NCBI RefSeq assembly: GCF_011064615.1
Contig: NZ_JAALJH010000030.1
Coordinates: forward strand, 1-64,000
Length of the DNA: 64,000 nucleotides
Reading direction: 5' to 3'
Origin: Aquisphaera insulae
GTDB taxonomy: Bacteria > Planctomycetota > Planctomycetia > Isosphaerales > Isosphaeraceae
Part shown: positions 8,473-18,300 of the stretch, in pieces
Layout: each line of letters starts with the position of its first letter
Numbering within the stretch: the first letter of the stretch is position 1
Notes under the pieces: model-generated
Database searches by the model: none
Told to the model about the DNA's origin: nothing
Seen by the model: only the letters and a program-made list of their open reading frames with translations
Program-made: the position numbers and the translations under genes

Positions 8473-9477
8473 TCAGGTGGTGCGAATCCCCGCGAGGCTC
8501 TTGAAGAGACGATTCACGATGCCGAATCCGATCGTAAACGGCCGCAGGATGATCCGCACCGGGATACCCACCAGGACGAACAGCGCGGCGATGGCGATGA
8601 CGCTGGCGAGGGCCATGCCGGCATAGCGGAAGGCCGGCTGGTTCAGGCCGCGGGCGGCGAGGGCCGCGCCGATGGAGGACTCGAGACCCGAGGCGGCGCC
8701 GGAGCCGACGGCGGTGGCCAGGCTGATGCCGGCGCGGGCGAACTCGTGGGCGGCGTACTCGGTGGCCTTGCCGGCATAATCGACGAACTTGTCGGGATCG
8801 GCGAGGAACGCGGCCAGGACGCCCGCGGCGAGCAGCTTCTTCTTGTGAGGGAGGACCTGGCTCGTGAAGAACTCCCAGCCGCCGCGGCCGGTCTTGCGGA
8901 GGACGTTCAGGCTCTCCGGGCCCTCCTTGGCGATCACCTCGGCCACGTCGTCGCCGAAGACCCGGACGGCCGTCAACCCCTCGGGACCGAGCTGGCGGGC
9001 CATGGCCTCCGCCTCCTGCGGATAGCGGCGGGCCAGCCGCTGGGCGGCCTCGCCCATCTCCACCACGAGCCGCTTCTCCGCCGGCTTGAGGCCCCGGAAG
9101 GAGCGAGCCGCCTCGGCGTCATGACTGAGCAGGCGGGCGAACCGGCCCTCGAGAAGGGCCTCGGACGGCTGCTCGAGCTTTCGGCCGGCCCGCGCCAGGT
9201 CGTCGGATCGCTTGACGAGCTGCTCCAGTCCCTCCTCGGCGTCGTGGCGAACGAAGAGCCGGCCGGCGCCACGGGCCTCGGCCCGCGCCGCCTCGCCGCC
9301 GCGGAGGACGGCCTTGCCGCCGGCCTTCGTCTCGGCGATGACCTCGCGGACGACGTCGTCGAGCCAGGAGAGCTTCCCGGCCCGGACGACCCCGCCGGGA
9401 ATCAGGCACGTCGCGGCCGCACCGGCGACGATCAGGGCGAGGAGCCGGCCGCGGAGGATCGTGTTCGAGGATCGCAT
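8473..9477 (-). CDS. Unknown exported/membrane protein, partner of the 651-aa protein
   Basis: A 334-residue protein of unknown function. It has an N-terminal signal-like segment (LLALIVAGAAATCLI) and a long hydrophobic helix near the C-terminus (AGMALASVIAIAALFVLVGI), with a basic tail. The middle is alpha-helical and charged, with RLARRYPQEAEAM and GPEGLTAVRVFGDDVAEVI followed by KEGPESLNVL. This last pattern resembles segments of the protein encoded just upstream (see findings). The start at 9477 gives the signal segment at the N-terminus; the frame is open upstream to 9879 over the neighbouring gene, without similarity. It lies 95 bp after the 651-aa gene and 273 bp before the GTPase gene. 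Confidence 0.6.
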   Translation of the reverse strand: MRSSNTILRGRLLALIVAGAAATCLIPGGVVRAGKLSWLDDVVREVIAETKAGGKAVLRGGEAARAEARGAGRLFVRHDAEEGLEQLVKRSDDLARAGRKLEQPSEALLEGRFARLLSHDAEAARSFRGLKPAEKRLVVEMGEAAQRLARRYPQEAEAMARQLGPEGLTAVRVFGDDVAEVIAKEGPESLNVLRKTGRGGWEFFTSQVLPHKKKLLAAGVLAAFLADPDKFVDYAGKATEYAAHEFARAGISLATAVGSGAASGLESSIGAALAARGLNQPAFRYAGMALASVIAIAALFVLVGIPVRIILRPFTIGFGIVNRLFKSLAGIRTT

Positions 9478-9572
9478 GCCCTTCGCCTCACTTTCGTATG
9501 TCGGAACGGCGCACTCGACGATGAGTACGCTCGTCGAGGCCGGGGAGTTCGGGGGAGGTATGGCTTCCGCGG

Positions 9573-11528
9573 TCAGCCGCCGCGCGGGCGTCGGGAGGAG
9601 AGGTGCTCCTCCATCTTCTGGATTCCGACCACGCCCACGGAGGCCTGCAAGACCTGGGCACCCAGATACTTCAGCCCCTTCTCGGGCGGGATCCGGAAGG
9701 CGACGGCCGCGCCGTCGCGGAGGAGCTGCACCGGTTTCCATGCGCTGAGGCGGAGCCCGGCCTTGGCACAGAGGGGGCGGCCAAGGTTCGCCACCTGCTC
9801 CAGGCTCAGCTTCGGTAGCGCGTCGGGGAGGCGTTCGAGGATTCGATAGAATCCGCCGGCCGACCGCACGGCCCACCACCGGCCGAGCTTCCGCGAGGCC
9901 CCGGCGGCGCCCGCGGAGGCGGCCTTGCCCGCGGCGGCCGTGCCGGCCTCGGCGAGGTCGCGGCCGATCGACCGAGACCCCTCGCGGACGGCGGCCTTGA
10001 CCTCGGATCGGGCGAGCTCCGCGGCGGCGGCACCCTCCGGCTGGACAGCCGCCAGGCTGAGGACGTCGGCCACCACGAAGCAGCCGTCGATGAGGGCCCA
10101 GGTCATCTCGCCGGACGTCGGCGAGTAGCCCCGGGCCAGGACGTTCGCCAGATGGCTCACGTCGTAGAGGGGGAGGAACTGGTAGAAGCCCACCTGGCTG
10201 CTCGCCAGGCTCTCCACGCGTTCGATCCCATCCTTCTTGATGGTGCCGATCACAGCCTGCCCGTTGTCGCCCGTGGCCAGCAGGGCGAGCTTGGCCAGGG
10301 ACTCGCCGAGAGTCCGCTTCTCCTTCCCCTGGAGATAGGCGAGGGCTTCCGGGCCGGTGTCGGCCGCGGCGATCGGCGGGATCACGGCGGGCCCGTGGGC
10401 CCGGAGGATCTCCTGGAAGCCCGGGTCGGTCGCGTACTTGTCCAGGATGACGAGCGCCATCGGGCCGTGCTCGCCCAGGGCCGCGACGGCCCGGTTTCGC
10501 AGGACCCCGGGGGCGAAATCGTCGAAGACCACGTCGGCCGCGTCGGGGCCGGCCTTCTCCACCGCCTTCTCGCCCGACGCCCCGAACTCGACGACCAGGC
10601 GGAGGCCGTTGGGGCTGCCCCCGACCGCCTCGACCAGGCCGCGAGAGGCGACGTGGCCGAGGTGGCCGGCGATCGTCTCGGGCCGGTGGGTCCGCAAGAG
10701 TTCGTCGACGTAGTCCGAATTCACCTGGAGCAGGATCAGGGCCTGGTCCAGGGGCAGGGCACCGCCCATGGCCTCCAGGACCGGGCCGTAGAGGCCCACC
10801 ATGGCGAACCCCTCGAGCCCGTGGCGGCGGAACGCGTCGAGCGCCAGGGTCCGGTGATTCTCGACCGTCCGGATCGCGGCACGGAGGTCGGAGGCCCCGC
10901 TCTCCAGGCTGATCAGGCTCAGCAGGGTGAGGGATTCGGCGAGCTCCTTCTCGTCGTCGCCGATGCTCCCGAACAGCTCGGTCAGTCCCTCGGGATCCGC
11001 AAGGATGAGGGGCAAGGCGCTGGGATAACGGGCGGCCAGTCGTCGGTGGGACGGCGAAAGGCCGGCCAGCTCGGCGATCAGGATCCCCCGATCCGTGTCA
11101 TCCGCCCTTTTCAGGCCGAAATACTCCCGCCAGTGGAGCAGCAGGTCGGCCGCCGAGGCGTCGTCGAGCATGTCCCGGAGGCGGCGAAACTCGGCGGGAT
11201 GCTTCTCGTAGAGGTAGACCGCCTCGAGATCGAGCCGGTCCAGCAGCCGGAGTCCGCGCAGGCCGTCGCTCTGGTCGATCGCGACCGCCGTCTGCCGGAA
11301 TCGGTCCGCGACCCGGGCCACCAACCGACGATCCTCCGCCGACCCGCCCCGGTGGCGCGTGAGCAGGGTCGCCTGGACGTCCGGGACGGTCGAGGATGGG
11401 GATTGACCCTGGGCGGACTCGGGCCCCGGCATCGCGTCGACCGGCGCGATCGGCCGCGGTTTGAGCGCAAGCTTGCTCAGCACGCCCAGGGCGGCAAGCA
11501 GCACGACCAGGGCGAATGTACGCTTCAT
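9573..11528 (-). CDS. Unknown exported protein, 651 aa
   Basis: The protein starts with MKRTFALVVLLAALGVL, an uncleaved anchor or signal peptide, so most of it should be outside the cytoplasm. It is alpha-helical with repeated segments in which a hydrophobic word is followed by G-x-x-A or HGPxA (for example VEFGASGEKAVEKAGPDAADV, AALGEHGPMALVILDKY, EILRAHGPAVIPPI). An alanine-rich patch lies near residue 540. No catalytic motif or known domain is recognised. The start at 11528 was preferred to 11585 because the anchor then sits at the N-terminus. It is the first gene of a three-gene minus-strand set with the 334-aa protein and the GTPase. Confidence 0.6.
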   Translation of the reverse strand: MKRTFALVVLLAALGVLSKLALKPRPIAPVDAMPGPESAQGQSPSSTVPDVQATLLTRHRGGSAEDRRLVARVADRFRQTAVAIDQSDGLRGLRLLDRLDLEAVYLYEKHPAEFRRLRDMLDDASAADLLLHWREYFGLKRADDTDRGILIAELAGLSPSHRRLAARYPSALPLILADPEGLTELFGSIGDDEKELAESLTLLSLISLESGASDLRAAIRTVENHRTLALDAFRRHGLEGFAMVGLYGPVLEAMGGALPLDQALILLQVNSDYVDELLRTHRPETIAGHLGHVASRGLVEAVGGSPNGLRLVVEFGASGEKAVEKAGPDAADVVFDDFAPGVLRNRAVAALGEHGPMALVILDKYATDPGFQEILRAHGPAVIPPIAAADTGPEALAYLQGKEKRTLGESLAKLALLATGDNGQAVIGTIKKDGIERVESLASSQVGFYQFLPLYDVSHLANVLARGYSPTSGEMTWALIDGCFVVADVLSLAAVQPEGAAAAELARSEVKAAVREGSRSIGRDLAEAGTAAAGKAASAGAAGASRKLGRWWAVRSAGGFYRILERLPDALPKLSLEQVANLGRPLCAKAGLRLSAWKPVQLLRDGAAVAFRIPPEKGLKYLGAQVLQASVGVVGIQKMEEHLSSRRPRGG

Positions 11529-11591
11529 CCGACCCCCAGACTTCCGACCGCGGATGCGACCCGACCGAACGGCCGAACCAGACACGTCCGA

Positions 11592-11597
11592 ATTATA
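11592..11597 (-). promoter_or_regulatory. Possible -10 element for the 651-aa/334-aa/GTPase set
   Basis: On the minus strand this reads TATAAT, a perfect -10 consensus, 64 nt upstream of the start at 11528. No clear -35 is present at 16-18 nt. Confidence 0.3.
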
Positions 11598-11709
11598 CTC
11601 GCATTCGCGGCCCCGATCTTACCCGGATCCCCAGATCTGACCACTTATGTTGTTGTGAAGATTAGGCTTGGAGGAGTTAGCCGGGTTTCAGCGCCGGTCC
11701 GGCTGCGGT

Positions 11710-11715
11710 TATGAT
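11710..11715 (+). promoter_or_regulatory. Possible -10 element for pyk
   Basis: TATGAT, 65 nt before the start of pyruvate kinase, with TTCAGC 17 nt upstream as a poor -35. It sits in a 252-bp divergent gap that is less GC-rich than its surroundings. Confidence 0.28.
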
Positions 11716-11780
11716 ACCCGCCCATGCGGTTCCCAGGGAGGCCGCGTCGGCACGCATGCATGAAGGAGTCTCCTCGATCC

Positions 11781-13283
11781 ATGACCGATTCATTCCTCGA
11801 GCCGCTCGGGCAGGTTCGCACCAAGATCGTGGCCACCCTCGGCCCGGCCTCGCGTAGCCCGGAGATGATCCGCAAGTTGATCAATGCTGGCGTGGATGTT
11901 TTTCGGCTTAATTTCTCGCACGGGACGCACGACGATCACACCGAGTCGCTGACGAACATCCGGCGGATTTCCGATGAGATGCAGCGGCAGGTCTGCGTGC
12001 TTCAGGATCTGTGCGGGCCCAAGATCCGGCTCGGCGACCTGCCGGGGGGGGCGGTCGAGTGCGACTTCGGCGCCGAGTTCCGCCTGTCGAGCGAGCAAAA
12101 GGGGGCGGACGATCCTCACGAGCTGAGCTGCACCTACAAGGATCTGCCGGACGACCTGGAGGTCGGCCAGGCGGTCCTGTTCGCCGACGGCACGGTGGGG
12201 ATGGAGGTGACGGCGAAGGGGGAGGGGTGGGCGCAGCTCAAGGTGACCCTGCCCGGCCGGATCCGGTCGCACCAGGGGATCAACGTGCCGAGCGCGGCCC
12301 TGAGCGTGGAGGCGCTCACCGAGAAGGACCTGGCGGACCTCGACTGGACGGCCACGCACTCGGTGGGTTACGTCGGCCTCTCGTTCGTCCGCCGTCCGGA
12401 GGACGTGACGCGACTCCGCCATGAGCTGGAGAAGCGCGGCTGCCGGGCCCGGATCGTCGCCAAGATCGAGAAGCCGCAGGCGGTGGCCAACCTGGAGGCC
12501 ATCGTCGACGTGACCGACGCCGTGATGGTGGCCCGCGGGGACCTCGGGGTCGAGATCGACGTCGAGAAGGTGCCGACGGTGCAGAAGCAGATCATCGACG
12601 CCTGTCGCAAGGCGCGGGTGCCGGTGATCACGGCGACCCAGATGCTCAACAGCATGGAGACCTCGAGCCGGCCCACCCGGGCCGAGGCCTCGGACGTCTT
12701 CAACGCCGTGCTCGACGGCACCGACGCGGTGATGCTCTCCGGCGAGACGGCCATCGGCGAATACCCGGTCGCGGCGGTCTCCACCATGAGCAAGATCTGC
12801 CGCGAGGCGGAGCACCTGATCTTCTCCGGCAACCCCGGGGGCATCCCCTTCACCTGCTGCGCGGTGAGGGGGGGGAAGAAGGACGGCGAGACCGGGGCCG
12901 TCGCCCGGGTCAGCCAGGTGCTCCCGGTCACCGACGCGATCGTGGACGCCGCCAGCACGGTCAGCCGTCGGCTCAAGGCCGCCCTGATGGTCGTGGCCAC
13001 CCATTCCGGCCGGACCGCGCTCGCCGTGTCCAAGCATCGCAACGCCTCCCCGACGCTGGCGCTGACCGACGACGTCGAGGTCGCGCGGGCGATGTCCCTC
13101 TACTGGGGCGTCACCCCGCTCCACATCCCGGAGCTCTTCCAGACCGGTCAGGTCCTCGCCTTCGCCGACGAGTGGTGCCGCACCCACGACCTGATCAATT
13201 CGGGAGACCACCTCGTGATCGTCCGCGGCGTGATCCCCAACAACCCCAACCACAACGCCCTCCTCGTCCACGAGGTGGAGTGA
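11781..13283 (+). CDS. pyk: Pyruvate kinase
   Basis: A 500-residue cytosolic enzyme that converts phosphoenolpyruvate and ADP to pyruvate and ATP, the last step of glycolysis. Signatures in order: KIVATLGPAS at the N-terminus, FRLNFSHG, a B-domain insertion (LFADGTVGMEV), the catalytic KIEKPQAV lysine segment, MVARGDLGVEI, ATQMLNSM, and the TRAEASDVFNAVLDGTDAVM signature followed by SGETAIGEYP. A complete C-domain follows. Length is normal. Three in-frame starts exist (11724, 11760, 11781); 11781 is chosen because AAGGAG lies 12 nt upstream and the conserved region begins soon after. A short insertion (RGGKKDGETGAV) lies between the A and C domains. A DUF4038 gene starts 38 bp downstream and may be co-transcribed. 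Confidence 0.96.
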   Translation: MTDSFLEPLGQVRTKIVATLGPASRSPEMIRKLINAGVDVFRLNFSHGTHDDHTESLTNIRRISDEMQRQVCVLQDLCGPKIRLGDLPGGAVECDFGAEFRLSSEQKGADDPHELSCTYKDLPDDLEVGQAVLFADGTVGMEVTAKGEGWAQLKVTLPGRIRSHQGINVPSAALSVEALTEKDLADLDWTATHSVGYVGLSFVRRPEDVTRLRHELEKRGCRARIVAKIEKPQAVANLEAIVDVTDAVMVARGDLGVEIDVEKVPTVQKQIIDACRKARVPVITATQMLNSMETSSRPTRAEASDVFNAVLDGTDAVMLSGETAIGEYPVAAVSTMSKICREAEHLIFSGNPGGIPFTCCAVRGGKKDGETGAVARVSQVLPVTDAIVDAASTVSRRLKAALMVVATHSGRTALAVSKHRNASPTLALTDDVEVARAMSLYWGVTPLHIPELFQTGQVLAFADEWCRTHDLINSGDHLVIVRGVIPNNPNHNALLVHEVE

Positions 13284-13321
13284 CCGAGAAGTCCTGAAAC
13301 CCCATCCGGAGCCGACCTGCC

Positions 13322-15034
13322 ATGCGAGCCAACCTCTCCCGCCTCGCGCCTGTCGTCGCCTTCCCGGTCCTGCTGACGCTCGCCGCCTGGGCCCGTGCGG
13401 ACTCGCCCACGGCGAGGAAAGGGGAAACCAACCGAGTGGTCGAGATCGCCCTCGACGCCGGCCATCCGATCGCCGATCCGTTCCGGAGCGTCGAGGTGGA
13501 CGCCACCTTCACCACGCCGTCGGGGAAGTCGATCAGGATTCCGGGCTTCTGGGCCGGCGGCAATGCCTGGAAGATCCGCTATGCGTCGCCCGAGGTCGGG
13601 GTGCACCGGTTCGTCACGTCGTGCAACAAGACCGGAGAGGTCGGCCTGCACGAGGTGAAAGGCGAGGTTGAGATCGTCCCGGGTGCCGGGACGAACTCGC
13701 TCTATCGCCACGGGCCGCTCCGCGTGGCCGCGGACCGCCGGCACCTCGAGCAGGCCGACGGCACGCCGTTCCTCTGGCTGGGCGATACCTGGTGGATGGG
13801 GCTCTGCGATCGACTCCGTTTCCCGGACGAGTTCCGGACCCTGGCGGCGGACCGTCACGCGAAGGGATTCAACGTCGTCCAGATCGTCGCGGGCCTCTAC
13901 CCTGACATGCCCGCCTTCGATCCGCGAGGCAGGAACGAGGCCGGGTTCCCCTGGGCCGAGAAATACACGACCATCCGGCCCGAGTACTTCGACCGCGCCG
14001 ACGCTCGCCTCAACGAGCTCGTCGATCACGAGCTCCTCCCGTGCGTCGTCATGGCCTGGGGCTATCATCTCCCCTGGACCGGCATCGACGCGATGAAGCG
14101 GCACGTCCGCTACGTGATCGCTCGCTACGGCGCCCTCCCCGTGGTCTGGTGCATGGCCGGCGAGGTGAACCTGCCGTACTACCTCGAGCCGGGGTTCCCG
14201 AAAGGGGGCGAGAAGCAGACGAAGGACTGGGAAGAGGTGATCCGCTATGCCCGGTCGATCAACGGGCTCGGCCGCCTGATGACCGTCCACCCGACCGGGA
14301 TCGAGCCGCTGAGCGGCCGGCTCCTCTATCCCGACCAGGGGTTGTTCGACTTCGACATGCTCCAGACCGGCCACGGCCAGCGCGAAGTCCTCGCGCCCAC
14401 GATCCACGCCCTGCGGGCGTCGCTCGAGGCGAGGCCGATCATGCCGGTGGTCAACGGCGAGGTCGCCTATGAGGCGTTGCTGGGGACGATCCCGGCGGAG
14501 ATCCCCCGCATGATGTTCTGGAGCTGCGTCCTCTCCGGCGCCGCCGGCCACACCTATGGCGCCAACGGCATCTGGCAGCTCAACCGCCGCGACCAGCCCT
14601 ACGGCAAGTCCCCCCACGGGGGCAACTACGGCCTTATCCCCTGGGACGAGGCCATGAATCTCCCCGGCTCGAAGCAGATCGGCCAGGGGAAACAGTTCCT
14701 CGAGCGCTATCCCTGGCCCCGGTTCGAGCCCCATCCCGAATGGGCAACCTGGGCCGGCTCCGAAAATCACCTCCCGGCCGAGGAGCCGTACACGGCCGGC
14801 ATCCCCGGCGACGTCCGGATCACCTACGTCCCGCTCGCTCGCGCCGTCCGCCTGACTCACCTGGCGCCGGGCGGACGCTTCACGCGGAGCGTCTTCGATC
14901 CCGTGCAGGGGACGACCATCGATGGCCCACCCGTCCAGGCCGATGCGGCGGGGGCGGCGCAGGTCGAGCCGCCGGCGGGGACGAAGGGCGACTGGGTTCT
15001 GGTGGTGAAGCCGGAGGCGGCGACGCCACGGTGA
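13322..15034 (+). CDS. DUF4038 (apiosidase-like) glycoside hydrolase, secreted
   Basis: A 570-residue protein with a signal peptide (VAFPVLLTLAAWARA). Residues about 40-120 resemble DUF5060, a beta-sandwich. From about 125 the DUF4038 TIM-barrel follows: GTPFLWLGDTWWMGL, FNVVQIVAGLYPD, a VVWCMAGEVNLPYY strand with the likely acid/base glutamate, and WSCVLSGAAGHTYGANGIW near the end, all typical of the apiosidase-like/GH140 group. The C-terminal ~80 residues (VRLTHLAPGGRFTRSVFDP) match the putative collagen-binding module often found there. Family members remove branched sugars or act on plant or algal polysaccharides outside the cytoplasm; the substrate here is unknown. It is 38 bp downstream of pyk. 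GGAG lies upstream of the start. Confidence 0.88.
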   Translation: MRANLSRLAPVVAFPVLLTLAAWARADSPTARKGETNRVVEIALDAGHPIADPFRSVEVDATFTTPSGKSIRIPGFWAGGNAWKIRYASPEVGVHRFVTSCNKTGEVGLHEVKGEVEIVPGAGTNSLYRHGPLRVAADRRHLEQADGTPFLWLGDTWWMGLCDRLRFPDEFRTLAADRHAKGFNVVQIVAGLYPDMPAFDPRGRNEAGFPWAEKYTTIRPEYFDRADARLNELVDHELLPCVVMAWGYHLPWTGIDAMKRHVRYVIARYGALPVVWCMAGEVNLPYYLEPGFPKGGEKQTKDWEEVIRYARSINGLGRLMTVHPTGIEPLSGRLLYPDQGLFDFDMLQTGHGQREVLAPTIHALRASLEARPIMPVVNGEVAYEALLGTIPAEIPRMMFWSCVLSGAAGHTYGANGIWQLNRRDQPYGKSPHGGNYGLIPWDEAMNLPGSKQIGQGKQFLERYPWPRFEPHPEWATWAGSENHLPAEEPYTAGIPGDVRITYVPLARAVRLTHLAPGGRFTRSVFDPVQGTTIDGPPVQADAAGAAQVEPPAGTKGDWVLVVKPEAATPR

Positions 15035-15388
15035 TTCGACCCCGGGGTCCGGGCCGCACCGGAGCCGGTCCTGGCCTCATGGCCCTCGACCGGGTCGCGT
15101 CGCCCGATCTCGAGTGCTCATCGGCGTTTCATCCCTCCCTCGGGGCGGCTGCGTGCAGGACGGGGGTGTATCCGTCGCGTTCGGCTGCGCCACCTGCATG
15201 TGGTTGAAACGTTCCGCTACGAGCAGTCTCAGCCGCGTTAAGTCATACGATCGCCATATCCTGTTCGAGCATTGCCACGTTTCGTCCTGGTTTTTCAAGA
15301 TTTTGCGTGATCTGGGTCGGGAAATGGGTTTGAATAAACTGACATAGCACATCGGAAGCAAATCGAGCCTTCGTAAGAGGACGACTCG
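15035..15388. other. Intergenic region upstream of the patatin protein
   Basis: About 350 bp, richer in A+T than the surroundings, especially 15230-15370. No gene or RNA recognised. It probably carries the promoter of the 1800-residue protein, but no convincing -35/-10 pair could be picked. Confidence 0.45.
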
Positions 15389-18300
15389 ATGATCGATCAG
15401 ATCGCCCAGTCCTGGCTTGATGTATGGCGTGAATTCGTCCTCTTCCTGAGTTCCTTCCCGACGCGAGCCGGGGCGATGTTGTGGGAGGGCACCGCCGATG
15501 TGCCGAAATCACTGGTCCTGGTCCTGATGATCGGTGGGCTCTGGTCGATCTCGATCCCGCGGATAAGGTTCCGGCCGGTGCGCGACTTCACGCTCTGGGC
15601 GTTTCGCTATCCCGTGCCCTCGGTGGTCTTGCTGTCGCTGATGCTGATCGTGTGGGGGGTCGTCGGCAAGGGATTCGGGATGCAGGACCTGTTCCTGGAG
15701 AACAATCCCCTCATCGCCTTCGAGCTGGGGGTCCTGCTCTCCCTGCTCGTGCTCTCGCTGATCGTCCAGTACTTCATCCTGGATGCCCAGGGCTTCGGCT
15801 GGATGAAATCACTGGAGATCGCGACAAGGACGGTGCTCGTAGTCGCGAGTTGGCTTCCACCGTGGGCGCGGGCGTTTGCTCGCCGAGCATTGGGGAATGA
15901 ACTCTTCCAGCAACTTAACCGCGATCGATGCGCCGCGATCCTGGGTGAAATCGAGGAATTGCACGAGGAACACCATGCGCAGCGGGCCGAGGCGAATTCG
16001 GAATTGAGCGGAGTGTTAAAGAGTCCGTGGTTTCGGCTGCTCTTCGCTCCGGCCGTCGTGGCGACCTATGCGATCCCCGAGGTCATGCTCGTCGGGGTCT
16101 TCCCCCTGTTCGTGACCGACGCCGCGCAGGCGGTGCGGGTTGCCGCCTGGTTCCTGGGGGTCTCCGTGGGGGCACTCGCGGCCGTCTGGCTGACCGGTCT
16201 CACCACGGCTCGGATCTTCGAATTCAACAAGGGGGCGTGGGACGCCCCGTACGGCGCGGGCCTCAGCGCGTTGGATGCCGCGAGGAGCACCGCGGATGCC
16301 GCCGACGGGGCCGGGATTGACCTGAGCAGTCGCGGACACTGGAGGGCCCTGGGGCGATCGATCTGCGTCGCTTTCCTGCTCATTCATCTGCTGATCGCCG
16401 TCGTGTCGCTTCTATTCCCCCATCGGATTCAGCTCCCCGGAGTGCGGTTCATCCCGAATTCCGGCTGGGGGGCCCTGAGTCTCGAGCTCACGTTGGCCCT
16501 CCTGATCGCCGGATTGATCCACTGGCGGTGGTTGATTCCGGAATCACGCCGGGGATCGATCGCTCCCTTGCTGCGGATCGGGAGGTATCTCAGGGACTCC
16601 CGCACGGGGAGGCTCATCCAGAGCATTCGAGTCCACCCGGAATGGGTCATCCTGGCCGCTCTCGTGATCTTGACGGCGGTCGTCGGATACCGGATCTGGT
16701 TGGCGGCCTCGTCGCCGGACTGGGAGCAACTGGCCTGGGCTGCGCTGGTGGCTCTCCTGGCGGCAGGGCTGCTGGCGGTCTATTTCATGATCTGGGTGGT
16801 TCCGTTCCATGTGGCCACGGCGGCGAACTCGAGGCAACTTTCATCCTTCGGAATGATCCTCGCGGCGCTGTGCGTGGCCCTGGGTCTTGCATTCCTGGCC
16901 AATGCCGCGAACTGGACTCACCATTGGGTGGCCGCCATCTGCGCGAGCGTGGCCATCGTGGCCCTCATCGCGCCCGTGCCCGCCGGGCGACGGAAGGCGA
17001 TGATAGCCCTGATCGTCGTTCTTGGGGTCAACGGGGCTTTCGTACCGTTCCTGCTGCCCAAGGATGCGCGTCCCGTGGTTTGGGCGCTGATCGCGTCGTC
17101 GTTGCTCTGCATCGCGCTGATCATGTCCGGTTCCGCCTTCCTGAGACGGCTGGCGAGTATGCCCCAGGGCCATCGTTCGCGAGAGGGCCGGTCCGTGGGC
17201 CGCATCTATCCGGCGTCCTCGGTCCTCGCCTTCGTCGCATTCGCGACCTTCTACGCCGGCCTGCCGGAGCGGATCCAGTCGTTCCTGCCGGCCGGCGCGT
17301 CCCTGGCCCTGGTGCTCGGCACGGTGGCCGCGCTCTACATGCTGGTGAAGTTCAGCAGCAACCGCGGCTCGATCCTGGCCTCCCTCGTTATTCTCGTGCC
17401 CCTGTTGCTGAACGGGAACGCCTGGCTGGTGGAGCCGAACCAGTACAAGCTCCAGTTCCCCGGGATGGAGGAGTTCTACCCGGAGCTCGGCGGGCGGGAC
17501 AATCCGGCCTACTTCCCGGCGGAGCTCAATTCCCAGGCCTACTTCCGGTCGACGACGTCCTCGGTCGTCAAGCTCTTCAGCCAGGACTACTTCGAGGAAT
17601 GGAGCGAAGGGGCCGGCAAGCGCGTCGAGCGGCTCCCCAGGGCCATCGTCTACCAGCCCCGGATCGGACTGGACCCGAAGACGATGTCACCCAGGCTGTT
17701 GCTCGAGTTGAAGGACAAGGCGAATTGCTTCCGTGCCGCGGCGGGGGACCGGCTCGCGCTCTACATCGTGGAGAAGTCGCTCAGCATCGAGAACGCGAAC
17801 GGGTCCTTGACCCTCAAGTTGAAGGCACCTCGGCTGACGAACGTCCCGGGCGGGTTCAGTCAGCCCGTACGTCTGAAACACAAGTTCTGGCAATGGACGT
17901 TCAGGAACTGCTCCGCGTTGCGGCTTCGATTCGATAGCGCGGTGACGTGGGAACAGGCGTCGGACAAAGGGACCGCTCGAACCCGATCCTCACTCCTGGA
18001 GTGCCGGAAAGTTCCCAAGAATGGAGGCCCATCCTTCGTGGTCGCGCCGGAGGGTGACGACATTGAGATCAAATTAACCGGAGTCTTGATGCCGCCTTTG
18101 CCGGTCCAGACCTCGGCTCGGGTCGCCGCCGTTTTCGAGAAGCTGACTCTCGAGCGGACGAGCAAGCTCCTGCCCGATTCTCCCCTGGTGCTGGAGGTCG
18201 GAGGACTCGAGGACTTCATCGATGACCAGACCCTGAAAAGCGTGCTCGATGCGGAGCACATCAAGGGTGCCGTTCGAGATCAATTGGATGAATCACATCT

